In this document: one piece after another, positions 1 through 11,449 of the stretch
How positions within the stretch are numbered: the stretch's first letter is position 1
How the letters are laid out: each line of letters opens with the position of its first letter
NCBI GenBank assembly: GCA_011009095.1
Contig: VTPC01001028.1
Span: forward strand, 184,798-248,797
Reading direction: 5' to 3'
Source: Ignelater luminosus
Taxonomy: Eukaryota > Arthropoda > Insecta > Coleoptera > Elateridae
DNA length: 64,000 nucleotides
The notes under the pieces: generated by a model
The model's input: only the letters and a program-made list of their open reading frames with translations
Told to the model about the DNA's origin: nothing
The model's database searches: none
Program-made: the position numbers and the translations under genes

Positions 1-3000
1 CGGGTGATTTATTCAACATATATTGCTTATACAACTTCGGATAATTCAATTTTACTAGAAAATGAGGTATCCCAAAAAAACTAAAAATTAACGAGCGTTT
101 GCCTTTCCCTAAACTTCGTCTCTGGTAGGTCTATCTTCTAAATACTTCCCATACCTACAGAGTAACAATTATTTAGGGAATTCAACAAGTTCAAAAACAA
201 ATCATTCTAAGTTAGATACCTTTTCGTTTTTGTACCACCTTGTTATTTTATACGAATCGGAACGTCATCTGTATGCAGGGTGTATAAGTGAATGGACAAC
301 TTCTGATATTCAATTATTGCCTTACATAATAATTATTTTCTAGGGCAAGAGTGTAATTAGATGTTTGAAAATAAAGGTGTATTCGACTATACTACTGCTT
401 GCGTGTTTCTGGTTTTTAGCTTTTACATAGAAGATTTGAGCTAAAAGATCTACAATTGTTGCCTTAGCAACATCATACAACTGCATCGTTCAACAGCAAT
501 TTAATGTTACTTTAATACCGACTCGGTGAGAACAAGGCCGGCAAAGGACTTAAACTGTTTAGCATACAAATTGAATTTGTTTCCGGCTTTTCATATTCTT
601 GTCCAGATTGACATTGACGTCATGCCCTTTATACTAAAATCAGCTTTTCCTGAATTGAGCTGCTAAGAAACCCTCCCTCAGAATTTACTTATTTTATTAA
701 AAATAAAGCAAAACCGAAACATATGGTAGGAATCTAAGAGATCAATTCAAGATTGCTTCTCTTATAAACACATAAAAATCTGGGACCCTATCGTCTTAAT
801 CTTTTCTATAAGTTGAAGAACGTTAGAATGCTTGATAGCAAAGAACATCAAATATTTGTTTTTTGACATTACCATGTTCTGTTCTTTTACTAAAATATTT
901 CTTAGCGGCTGTCATCGTGGCCGCTGTCACAGACAGAGACCTAAAATGGTGGATTCCAGGAAAGTGTGACTATCCTATCCTATCTTCATAAAAAGACTTT
1001 TTGAAGACACTTCAATAGTTTGTAGTAGATCTCATCCTGACTTTTTTTAACGGGAGATCAAAATTTTGAAACTTTGCTAGGCGGTTTCTGAACGACTATA
1101 GAGTAACAAACAAAATCTTCCCGCCATGGAGTACAAACAGACAGTCACAAACCACATTCTATTTAAATGTGAAAAATAACTTCGGTGAGTCTTAAAATAT
1201 CATATTCAGATCAATGAGGCATGTTTAAATGAACGGGCTAACTTTGGTTATAGATCCTTGTTTTGTTCTAAATCTAAGTTGCTCTAGATAGCAAAAGATA
1301 GTTAGCTCGCTCGGAATTAAATTCTAGCATCATAGATGTGTACCCAAATTTCTGACTTTCTCACCATTAGTTACTTGAAGTTCGTTTCTTTGTTTATAGG
1401 CAATTCCAAAGAAGACAACAACTCTCAGTGACTAGCTTCTGGGTCTAGTAAAGTAAAAATCTGCTTTTCCATATCTTCAACGGCGACATTTGGTTTTTCA
1501 TTGATTTGAAAACATAATCAAGAAGAACCTTACTAGGGACAAACTGACGTTTATTTTCCAAGACCCATCGAGCCAAATTTCCAGAGACTCTGGAAAACAT
1601 CTCTCGATTTCTGAATGACTCTATTGTTGATTTCCCGAAATGGACGGATACGATCACTTAAAACAAAAAGCTTTGGTAACATCGAAAATCGTTTGTTAAG
1701 TTTTACCTTTATCTCCAAGGATAAAATTGTTTTTGGCAATTTTAGATAAACTTGCTTTTTGTTTTTAACGGCTTGGCAAAGACTTCGTGTCATTGTCGGT
1801 AAAAGGACGTGCAAGTGAGTCAACATGCGGTGACTAAACGCTGAGGCGTGGCTAATAAGACTACTGAAACTGATAAGATCATCATGTTTACGGTACAAAG
1901 ACGCTTTAAGGAATTCTGCCGTAGCAGAGTACCGGCGCTGCGTGAGAAAGTCTGCTACCATCATTTTATAATTTTTCTGCATTGGTCTTCCCAGATGACT
2001 TGCTGCCTTCAGCAATTAATTCTTCTATTTAATCTTCGGTCTTTTTCTCTGAGACCACATCCTGGATAGGGTTCCAATCATACATTAAATACATAAAATT
2101 AAATTAAAAATGAGTTAGGTCTGACTGACAAGAATGAAAAAATGAAGAACTTCATTATTTGTTTGCATCACCTTTCAAGCCTATATTTTGTTTACAGTCC
2201 TGTTATTGAACTTGCTCTTTTGAGACGCAACATTTTTTCCCAGATCTTCTATGCAGATGACCAAGAATTTCTTTTCCTTCTTGCAAAATATTTTTCAAAT
2301 CTTACGACTTAATGAACTTTTTGAGCCGGACAGGCCCACTGGGTGTTTTCGGCCTTTAGAACCGTTCAAGCTTTTTGGGGCCGACGGGATTTTTGGCCCG
2401 AGCAGGTTTTCTGCTTTTTTTCTCTATTCGTGCAAGGTTCTATGATAATATCTTGACTGATGGCAACAAAACTACTTTAGAAGTTTATCTTCCTTTGCAG
2501 CTTTTATCTCAGCTTTCAGAACCTTCACCAATATTATATCTTCCATTCCTTATTATACACCCAAATGCAGTACCCTATCCGAATTTGTAATTGGAGGTAT
2601 GGATTTAATATTTGTTGAATGAAAAATAAACGCGATTGTTCTATAATTCCTTAATTTTTCCAAAGAGTTGAAGGGTAATGTGAATACTAGTTTTTCCTAT
2701 GGTTTTCTATATTTCCTAATCATTATTACAGCATACGTATTTTACTTCCAAATCTAAGGTTAGAATATTTTTTCTAAAATGCCACTTTCGGAAATCTTTG
2801 TATTAATTTATTTGTTAATGTCTTGTTTGCTTAAAATTGTGAAATTAATTAATTTTTAACTAAGTTTAAAAAACGTAAAAAAGTAAGAATTAAAGAAAAA
2901 GAATGACAGTTACCTTCTTTAAGACTCGAACTTGGAACGTTCGCTTAGATCGCAAAGTATATATCGCTACAGTAGCAAGATTGGTGAGGAGTTGCTTTGT

Positions 3001-3660
3001 TAACTTATAGATAGTTGTTATAATGAATATTACAAGGATAAACTCTAAATCCTATTTTAAAATTCTAGCAGACAGAAATTTTAATTTACGAATCTATAAA
3101 AATATTTATGGAAACTTCATGCAAAGTATCCCATAAAGTTTCTTCTGTCAGAACTAAGTTATCTTTTAAAATAAATTAGCAAATTGTATTGTTTACTAAT
3201 TAGAATTAAAATAATTTAGCAAAGAACAAGCCGGCGGAAATTAAAACAGTCATTATTATTTAACTCTTAAATTTACTAACGTCTTTGAAATTAGAAATTA
3301 AAGATGGTAGGAAAAGCACATTGCACGCAGAAAAATTTCAGAAATGACACTTTTTAGACGTTGACACTGTTCAGATTTACAAAGCAAAAATAAAAAAGAA
3401 TAATAGTATAAGAGAAATAAAAATAACATAGTAACCAATTATATGAAAATAAAAAACTTTTAAAATACGAAACAATGGAGTACTAACTTCTTTACGCAAC
3501 GGTAATAAACGTTGTTACTTATCAATTTGTTATAAATTAAAATGTCACTTTTAAGAACAATTTACTGTGGGAAGCAGATGTTAATTATTTTAGACATTTA
3601 TGGTTGTCATAATAATGTGAAGGTTCTGAAGGAATCAATCATTTTTGATGGTGTGTCATT
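1..3660. other. AT-rich intergenic DNA, no supported gene
   Basis: I see no supported gene here. Open frames occur at 1445-2069 on both strands, the longest about 154 codons on the minus strand, but none shows a motif I recognise. They lie in a patch of more balanced base composition and could be a worn-out transposon. A G+C-richer patch at about 2320-2430 has short repeats of a GGCC/CCCGA kind and reads as low-complexity. A segment at about 2918-2985 looks weakly like a tRNA B box on the minus strand (AAGTTCGAGTC). Confidence 0.5.
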
Positions 3661-3667
3661 TGTAGTA

Positions 3668-3879
3668 CAGTCTGCGCATTATTATATGAGATTCGAGCTG
3701 CAGCATACCGGGCAGAATTCTGCAAAGTTTTTCAGTTAAAAGATAAGTCAACACATCTAAGAAATTAACAACTGGGCAATAGTTGAGTTTTGTAAAATAG
3801 TGTTATGTTTTAGAAAAATGCAAAGAAACAATTTTGAAAAATGCTGCTGTTCGAGTCTCATTTAATAATGCGCAGACTG
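3668..3879. mobile_element. 212 bp MITE with ~40 bp terminal inverted repeats
   Basis: The left end at 3668 (CAGTCTGCGCATTATTATAT) reappears as its reverse complement ending at 3879, and the match continues inward for about 40 bp with a few mismatches, through a GAGAYTCGA block and a GCTGCAGCAT-like block. Each end is flanked by TA (3666-3667 and 3880-3881), the target duplication of Tc1/mariner-like elements. The centre has no coding capacity beyond a short chance frame, so this is a non-autonomous miniature element. Confidence 0.7.
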
Positions 3880-3884
3880 TACAT

Positions 3885-5079
3885 TGGATGAGTATTCTTT
3901 TTTTTGAGTATTTTGCTTCTTTTTATAAAAGAAAACAGCAGCAACTACTAGACATCACAGGTACTATACAAATCATTTATAAACAAAAAAGCAGCGGACC
4001 CTAATCGCACCCTCGTGGAACACTTTTTATTGTGTTGCCCCAGAAAGTAAAGTAAGTTCTTTTGAAAAAATCTAGTTTTGGATCCTTTTTTTTAAATCAT
4101 CATACTTTAGTATTTTAATAAAAAGCATTGCAAATGATAAATCAGAAAAAGTTTTATGCAAAATATTAAGCTCTCACTTGGATTAGTAATCGTCAGAATT
4201 CATTGAAAGTCATCCTAATCAAATCGCAATTAGCTCTATATCTACTATTTACAGGAAAAAAATGCAATGGCTTGAAAATCTTGTGGTTTTTGCAGTTACC
4301 TTTAGAGTTCTAATACCACAATTTTTTTCGCTGAGAAAATATTAGTACTACGTTATTTCTATAAAGCAGGAAAACCGTTTCTTACTAAATTCGTTTAATA
4401 ACGTAAATGGCAAAGGTCAACTTTTACCTTGAGTTTCTTAAAGAATCTTATTCTATTTGCTTCTTTTATTTGTGTACGCTATTATTAGATACAAAATGCA
4501 ATATCAGCAAAGACAAACGAAAGAATGTCATAATAAATAAATGTTATAGGATAAGCATGTCGGGCATGTAATATACAAGGTGTCCTTGTTTCGTTCTTTA
4601 ATACAGCATCTTATTAATGGCGTGAAAAAGCTTGCAACGCATCATGTTATGCTGTGTTATCAATTCCATTATGTAGGTTGTAGTCAGATATTTTTTTAAA
4701 TTTGCTTTTATGAGAAATCAAGAATTTTATGAGAAATCAAGAAAACATTGATAACCCTGGATTTATCAAACAGTCTTATCAAAATATCATATGATGTAAT
4801 AAACGCAAGCAGCTAGTGAATTGCATAGAAATCATTCTAGAAGAAACCTGGCCAGTAAACAAAACAAGCGAGATATTTCAGAAACACTAACTGAACTATA
4901 CTTTAAGACTAAAAACCTCTAGTACTGAGTGAGGAAAAAATATCCTATTAAACAAAATAGGTTTTAACTCGAAATATTTCTAGCCTAAGTCTAGCAAACA
5001 CAAATAAATTAGATAAACCTGAAAAGAAAATATTTGACTATATTTCAGCTTACAGATTTCTTTATTAAATCGTTAAAAA
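3885..5079. other. AT-rich DNA, nothing recognised
   Basis: No gene or RNA is supported. At about 4571-4585 there is an ACAAGGTGTCCTTG motif similar to the outer end of TA-targeting MITEs, but I found no partner end. Confidence 0.4.
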
Positions 5080-5420
5080 GTGCTGCTGTAATAGATCGCA
5101 GGCTCGAAATTACCCGACTGCTTTCATTTCTCTTTAATCTCTATAAATAGTTAAATTTCTCTCTCAGCCAGAATCTTTGTTTCTTCAAACGAATACTTTG
5201 TATTGTTTTAAATAAAACAAACCCAATCAGAGATCCTACAAATAAAAAGAAAAAGGCCGAAAAAAATACAACAAATAGAAAAAGAATAACAACAAATAGA
5301 AAAAGAATAACAACAAATAGAAAAAGAATAATAACGACATAAAAACAATAAGTAAACAAAAACTGTAAAAATAAATAAAAGAAACCCTAAAATAAATAAA
5401 CCTAAACAAATTTGGACATC
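5080..5420 (+). repeat. Partial copy (D) of an LTR-like repeat family
   Basis: The core TTCTTCAAACG..TTTGTATTG..TTTTAAATAAAACAAACCCAA..AGAGATCCTACAAATAAA matches, with point differences, the reverse complement of the repeat copies at 37637-38140 and 39735-40175, and the copy at 14985-15464 in the same orientation as here. The A-rich tract differs from the other copies by a local tandem expansion. The open frames seen on the opposite strand are only the translation of this low-complexity tract into F, L and V runs. Confidence 0.5.
5267..5330. repeat. 21 bp tandem repeat, three units
   Basis: Three successive units of ACAACAAATAGAAAAAGAATA (21 bp) lie head to tail inside the LTR-like copy D. 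On the minus strand they translate to a repeating FVVILFL pattern, which explains the overlapping long open frames at 5141-5484. Confidence 0.8.
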
Positions 5421-7240
5421 GGTATGTAAACTCTTCTTGTTGAATAGACTTGACTGAATCGAAATGCCCAAAATTAAAAATCAAAACACTATAAACAACC
5501 TAAACCTAACCTTCCTGTATTCTCATATATTGATTGTCAGTACTAATAAGTAATAAATCCTTGGAACTAAAATAAAGCAACTAAGAAATATTTCCCTTTA
5601 ATTGAGATTGAGAAGCAGAAATCTTCTAGATAAAATCTCGATTTATTTTTATGATTTTCACATTCAATTAAAAGCAATTCTTTCTCGCCAGTTAAATGCG
5701 CAGTAAAAGAGGAAATAATTTCTATGGAACAATGATTTTTGTTTTAAAATTTCATTTATCACTTAATGCCATCTATTGACGAACAGAAAGCTCGTAAAAA
5801 GTTAACATTGAATTTAGATAATTTTCTTTGTTCAAATACATTCTTTGTTATAGTTAAGCATTATTTAATGTTTGATTTAGAGTATTAGTTAGTCATATAT
5901 TGCATGAAATATTTTTCTTTTGATAGAATATTCTGCGTATGAGGTTAGCAACAAGAATGAGTTATACAGTTGTATTGTTAACAAACGAGGAAATGAACTG
6001 CTTCGAAATGTTTTATGAGTTTATTGATTTTGATATTATCAAGGCGCGAAAAAGCGAAATTGCACGAAATAAACAAAAACCACTGTTGTATGAAATAACT
6101 TCCACTTAAATAATGGTTTGTTGTTTCTCTTTATTATTCTGTTCATTTAAATTGTTAAGTTTTATCGTAATTTAAGGTAAACTTTTAATTTAAATGTATT
6201 TGTTTGGCATTAAAACAAAGAACTTTAATCAAATATTATTGCTGTTAATAATAAAGACTAATGAGGTCTGCTGTTTAGATAATACATAACAATGAAAGAC
6301 TATGTACCGTATAATAAAATTGAGGAATAATTTCACGGTATGGCTTCAATCAATGCATTTTGCTATTCTGGTGTACGTTTACTATTTTATTGTTATGTAA
6401 CGAAAAAAAAACTCACTACAATGGGTCGTAAATATGATTCATATTTTGCAACTAATGCTCGTGGATCACAGCATTTTACGTATTTTATAATTATTTCATT
6501 AATCAAGCCGTAATTATTCTGATTATAATGTTGCAAAAATGCACTTAATTAGAAAACAAAGGAAAAAAAAGATATATCGTAACTACTCTACTATTAAAAG
6601 AAGAAAAATAAAAAAATCATCTAAATAGATTAAAACATGAAGAGACCAGATTGTTTAACTTTTTGCTTGCTTTTTATCTGATTGTGTAGTTTTTATAGCT
6701 TTCAGAGACGTTTGAGACTTTTAAATATTCAATCTTCCTCTTTTATTTTTCTTTTTTTAAATTAGTAAACGTTGTGGAATTTAAACATGAGACGACACGG
6801 TAGATGCAGAACCGTAGCCAGGTTTCTAAAATAGGCAATATTTAAATTGTTAATTAAATATTTCATCAATTTTTTTGCGTTCGACATTTATCTTTATGAA
6901 TTTCTAGTTCTCATTTTTAGTTTCTAAGAAGAACTGTCAATAGATATCTTAAATCACGGAAGGAATATTAATTCATTCGTTTTCACTGATTTCTTTCTTT
7001 TTTGTATACTGAATATGTATATTAAGAATCTGGGAATCTTTCTTAAATCTGTAGGCAATAATAGAACTCATCCTTACGTCATCTTTACTAATTGTTGCAT
7101 AGCTTTCATAGATTTATTTAATTATTCTATTGCAAACTTTACATGAGTAATATCTTATTTAGTAATTCTTTTCTTTTTGATTTTGTTAGTTACTTTTAAA
7201 GATACCAGATTTTACTTATCCTTCTGAGAACAGTATCCAA
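5421..7240. other. AT-rich DNA, nothing recognised
   Basis: Very A+T-rich sequence with homopolymer runs. I see no gene, RNA or bounded element. Confidence 0.4.
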
Positions 7241-7244
7241 TATA

Positions 7245-7412
7245 GCGCATGAACGTCCAGTGGACATTCAATTTTGGGCTGACGGATGTCCATGAGATCT
7301 ATATCTGTCACAACTTTGGACATTTAACGGACGTTCGTTACTAGATGTAATCTGGAATTAATTTTTATAGTCATCCGATGGATGCCCAAAAACGGATACC
7401 AATGGATGCATA
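7245..7412. repeat. Possible old MITE with GGAYGTCC-type motifs
   Basis: The left part (GCATGAACGTCCAGTGGACA then TTTTGGGC) and the right part (CCCAAAAACGGATACCAATGGATGCAT) are imperfect reverse complements, and GGATGTCC/GGACGTTC motifs recur between them. The ends are not sharply defined, so this is a tentative call. Confidence 0.3.
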
Positions 7413-7944
7413 ATTACGTTAGATTCAGATGAAATAAATGAACAATCCCGGGTTTGAGCAGAAGATGCCGAAGAAAGTTATTATTTCGATAGCTGGGTAT
7501 TATATATTAATCAGTTCGCCAATAGACACAAACGTAGAATATTCTGACAACAATCATCTGTGTTTCTTCGGCAAATAAGTATGTAGCACTAATTCACAGT
7601 TGCAAAGCGTAGACTCTAAAAATGCCAAGTCACACAAATTAATACAAACCCATAACAACATAACAGGTGAGATTAAAGTAATGAGAATCATTGTTGGTAT
7701 AATAAACTGGTACAAAAGCAAAAGTCTTTGTCAATTTGACAAATTGAACAACTATTTTAGACATCGTGTAATTGCTTGAGACCATGAGCAGGAGCACAAT
7801 ATCGTGCTATCAATGAGAGAATTCCTGAGCTTTTTCATTGGTAGCATGGTAACATGTAGCCTACTCCTGGTCACAAGCATTGTTAGTTGTATTACGACTG
7901 AGTATTCCCTGTTAATATAAACCAGTGAAAATGCAAGCATGACG

Positions 7945-8060
7945 AAATTTAAAAAATCGAATATCTCGAGAACTACTCGAGGTATAAAAATCGAATATCT
8001 CGAGAACTACTACAGACAGACAGACAGAATGTACGAATTCAGATACGTCGATAAAAAAAA
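7945..8060. repeat. 26 bp direct repeat next to an ACAG microsatellite
   Basis: A 26 bp unit beginning AAAAATCGAATATCTCGAGA occurs at 7952-7977 and again at 7986-8011, followed by ACAGACAGACAGAC and then a GTACGAATTCAGATACGTCG segment. A similar tail (ACAGACAGAC, then CGCAAATTCAGTAACGACTTC) lies near 8727-8765, so this is probably the end of a dispersed repeat. Confidence 0.5.
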
Positions 8061-8113
8061 ACATGCTTGGATAAAAGCAAGAATCTGAAATCATTCGTCA
8101 TTTAGAAGCTAAA

Positions 8114-8860
8114 TTGTGCCAGATGCAACAATTTACAAAATTAGGAAATATGAGAACTCCAAGTCTTCCAACTAAGGAGCTTCCAAAAATAAGTGGACCT
8201 CTAATTTATTCTAAAGTGCTCAATACAAGATTAATGCTTCTTAAAGAAAGTTGGCCGGTAAATACGGAGTTTCTCGGGAACGTTTTTGAGATTTCACGAA
8301 AAAACACAACCTATAACATTTCAAGATACAAAAAGCACCAAAGTGCACCTCAAAACAGCTTGAAGAGACTCTCAAAACGCGCAAAAAGCTACGCCCACAA
8401 TTTTTGCAAAAAACACATTTATTTACCTAGACAACGAAGGAATCAAGTCTACCAAATCTACTAAAAGCACATCTATTTGAAAATTTTTGGCCAATGTTGT
8501 GTAGATTAGTAATTAAACAATTCTATGGAAATGCAAAGCATAGCCACAACGAACTCCATTTTGTTTCTGAATTCGAGTAACAGTTTTAAAAAATTTTCAA
8601 ATTTTGGCGGCCATTTTGACCAAGTTCCCGAGCTGATATCAAAAAACGAATACACCATGTTGCCTTTTGTTCTTGATGTAGAATCTAAATCTAAAGCAAA
8701 ATTTCAGAATTTAACAAAAACATGCGGACAGACAGACAGACTTCGCAAATTCAGTAACGACTTCTATCGGAATTCGTTGAAAATCAGAATTCGAAAACAG
8801 TTGATAAAAACATTAATTGGACGTCTGGTGCTATATGAGATATAAACCGAATGTCGCCTG
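8114..8860 (+). repeat. Related dispersed repeat region, no supported gene
   Basis: Two open frames of 106-116 codons lie here (8114-8464 and 8525-8845), but neither has a recognisable domain and both are rich in K, N and S as expected of translated A-rich DNA. The segment 8725-8765 shares the ACAG run and AATTCAGTAACGACTTC tail with the repeat at about 8010-8050. I read it as non-coding repeat. Confidence 0.35.
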
Positions 8861-9954
8861 TCTGGTTAGACATCTTTTACCTAATTTTGAAATTTTGACA
8901 AACGATTGTGAACTTCTCTTACTTACATTTTATACTCACTTAAAGTGTAAGAAGAGATAGAAATACACATCATGTACAATTTTAATCAGATGCGCAAATG
9001 CAATACTTGCAACACCCGCATGACCGCCATTGGCCACATCATTCTGTCTTGAACATGAACATCACAGCATGGCTAATCTCTTATTTAGACGAAACAGTTA
9101 TTGGTGATGTTTCGTCTTCTTTTAATATGTAAGTTTCAAAAATTAATTCACGCTTCCGTAGCTCAATTTAGTAGATACTAAAAGATTATCTAAAATTGGG
9201 TTACGTATAACGTGATAGCAATCAAGAAGATTAAAACGCATGCAATTTTAAGAAAAATAGTTATTGTGTTTGTACGACGTGTATTTCTACTCTTCTCTAT
9301 GTCTAAATTTCAACAAGTAAGGGAAGAAATGTTTTGGGTTACCAACATTCTTTAGGTGCCAATGTCGAAAAACTAGCGTATTTTCCTGATTCGTATGATG
9401 ATTGCATGAGAATCTCTGTGAAGACCGGTAATTCTAGAGTCTACCGCACGTAAACAACTGACGCAGTCTAGTAAGCAATTATTTATTCAGGAAAGACGGT
9501 GATGTAGCTGGCGGAGAACTGGAATGAGGAACGGCAACAAGGCGGTCCCGGATCAACCACGTCAGATATTTCAGCTTTACTTAGTGTATTATTTCTTCCA
9601 GATATCATGCTGCTTTTTTAAATTTCAAATTTACTTTCCTTCATGACTAAAGACACGTAATGTGTTAAAGCAAACAAGAAGTGATAGTTGTGTCAAGAAA
9701 CAAATCATCAAAAATAAAACATTTTTATGCATAAAAAACATAAAATTAAAAAATGTTAACAAAAATGATGGAAGCCCAAAACGCTCTGACCATCATTGAA
9801 AGTAGCACGTATACAGGCTTTATGATTAGACAAATTGCTTCCTGATATTAACAGTTCTGGCAGCAAGTTGCAAAGATTTCCGGTTTTACATATAAAACAA
9901 CAATACAAGTTAGCTGGAACGATCGCTTAAAATACCAGATTGCCACTCATACAC

Positions 9955-10075
9955 TTTGCATAGTGTAAATTGGCATAAACAGAGCGAGGCCACACTAGAA
10001 GGACGTGAGTTCGAGCCTGGAATCGGGAAGAAATTTTCGGGCGTGGGATCGAATTCACGGGGCCATATGACCTTG
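9955..10075 (+). repeat. tRNA-like (SINE-like) segment
   Basis: A GTGAGTTCGAGCCTGG block resembles a tRNA T-arm/B box. It is preceded by AGCGAGGCCACACTAGAAGG, which resembles an anticodon arm, and followed by a second ATCGAATTC box. It does not fold into a convincing complete tRNA, so a decayed tRNA-derived SINE is the best guess. It lies just outside the mariner. Confidence 0.25.
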
Positions 10076-10135
10076 GTAGTTAATGTCAAAATCAAAAATA
10101 ATAAATAAAAATTAGTCAAATCTTTAGTGAAAATA

Positions 10136-11445
10136 CGAGGTCTGTTCAAAAAGTATCGAGAATTTTGTGTTTTTTCAAAAATTATTTATTTATTCATGAA
10201 TATCTATTTTGTCCCCTTCAAAGTAATCCCCATCAGATATTATACACTTGTGCCAACGTTTTTTCCAATCCTCGAAGCACTTCAAAAAATCATTTTTTGT
10301 GATCTTGTTTAGCTCCTTCTTCGATGCCGTCTTTATCTCCTCAATCGTAGCGTAGCGTCGTCCTTTCATGGGCCTCTTCAGTTTCGGGAACTAGAAAAAG
10401 TCACAGGGGGCCAGGTCTGGGGAATACTGTGGCTGCGGCATCATTAGTGTGTTGTTTTTGGCCAAAAATTCACGCACAAACAACGATGTGTGAGCAGGAG
10501 CGTTATCATGGTGCAAAAGCCAATTTTCGTTCTTCCACAAATCCGGGCGTTTCTGGCGGATTGCTTCGCGCAAATTGCGCATAACTTGCAGGTAATATTT
10601 ATTATTGACCGTTCTACCCTGTGGCAAGAACTCATGATGCACCACGCCCCTGCAATCGAAGAAAACTGTAAGCAAAACCTTCACATTAGACCGAACTTGG
10701 CGCGGTCTTGGCTCGTGCGGCAGCTTCCATTGGGATGATTGAGCTTTGGTTTCCACATCATAACCATAAACCCATGATTCGTCACCAATTATGACCCTCT
10801 GGAGCAAATTTGAGTCGTCGCGGACAGAGTCCAACAGCTCCTTAGCAATGTTAATGCGATGCTGTTTTTGGTCGAGATTGAGCAATTTTGGTACGAATTT
10901 CGCGGCGACTTGTCTCATGCCCAAATCATTGGAAAATCGAATGGCACGAGCCAATCGATATGTTTAGGTCTTCAGCAACTTCTCTAACGGTGATTCGACG
11001 ATTGGCCAATACTATTTTCTTCACTTCATCATTGTTTTCGTCTGTTGTTGACGTGCTCGGGCGTCCTGCACGCTCTTTGTCGTTCACATCTTCTCGGCCC
11101 TCTGAGAACATTTTGTACCACCGATAAACGTTGTTTCGGTCCAAGGTAGCTTCACCATATGCCACAGTAAACATTCGGAATGCGTCCGCGCACTTAATTT
11201 TGTTTTTCACACAAAATTTGATACAGATTCTTTGATCCATTTTTTAGAATAGGCAAAAATCGAAGACGAGCCAAACACGTCCAAGCAAAACAGCTGTCAA
11301 AAATTAACTGAACATTCAAAATGGCCGAACTTGTCGGCATAAGTGAGGGACATGAGTACCAACATAACGCCACAAAAAAATCGAAAATCGAATATACGTA
11401 ACCCGCGGAAATTCAAAATTCGTGATACTTTTTGAACAGACCTCG
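10136..11445 (-). mobile_element. Full-length mariner element (DD34D), 1310 bp
   Basis: The outer 22 bp at each end are perfect inverted repeats starting CGAGGTCTGTTCAAAAAGTA, with a further AATTTTG match inside. The element is flanked by TA duplications (10134-10135 and 11446-11447). The length of 1310 bp is normal for a complete mariner. It encodes one transposase on the minus strand, which is broken (see the pseudogene). Its G+C content is clearly higher than the flanks. The identical ends suggest fairly recent insertion. Confidence 0.92.
10190..11240 (-). pseudogene. Mariner transposase, frameshifted and with one internal stop
   Basis: This is the DDE transposase of the mariner, which would cut and rejoin the element at TA sites. 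The N-terminal frame starts at ATG 11240 and encodes the paired-type helix-turn-helix region, including a GRPSTSTTDEN linker. It runs into a stop at 10926-10928 because of a frameshift near 10931. The main frame then resumes with catalytic motifs GDESWVYGYD, HHDNAPAHTS and YSPDLAPCDFF. The second and third aspartates have 34 residues between them, as in DD34D mariners. Directly after CDFF a TAG (10391-10393) interrupts the frame. Reading on in the same frame gives the normal C-terminal KCFEDWKKRWHKC-type end, stopping at 10190. Two lesions make it inactive. The subfamily (perhaps vertumnana-like) is from memory and unverified. Confidence 0.92.
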
Positions 11446-11449
11446 TATA

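Noticed and set aside
1445..2069. Overlapping open frames on both strands, up to 154 codons
   Set aside because: No recognisable motif, no start context or splice signals, and frames overlap on opposite strands. Possibly a worn-out element but not supportable as a gene.
2918..2985. Possible tRNA gene on the minus strand
   Set aside because: Only a B-box-like motif is present; the T stem pairs at about three of five positions and no acceptor stem is visible.
5141..5484. Three overlapping minus-strand frames rich in F, L and V that look like membrane proteins
   Set aside because: They are translations of an A-rich LTR-like tract with a 21 bp tandem repeat on the plus strand.
8114..8845. Two plus-strand frames of 116 and 106 codons
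   Set aside because: Composition matches translated A-rich DNA, and the second lies in a dispersed repeat.
10490..11127. Plus-strand open frames inside the first mariner
   Set aside because: They are antisense shadows of the transposase.
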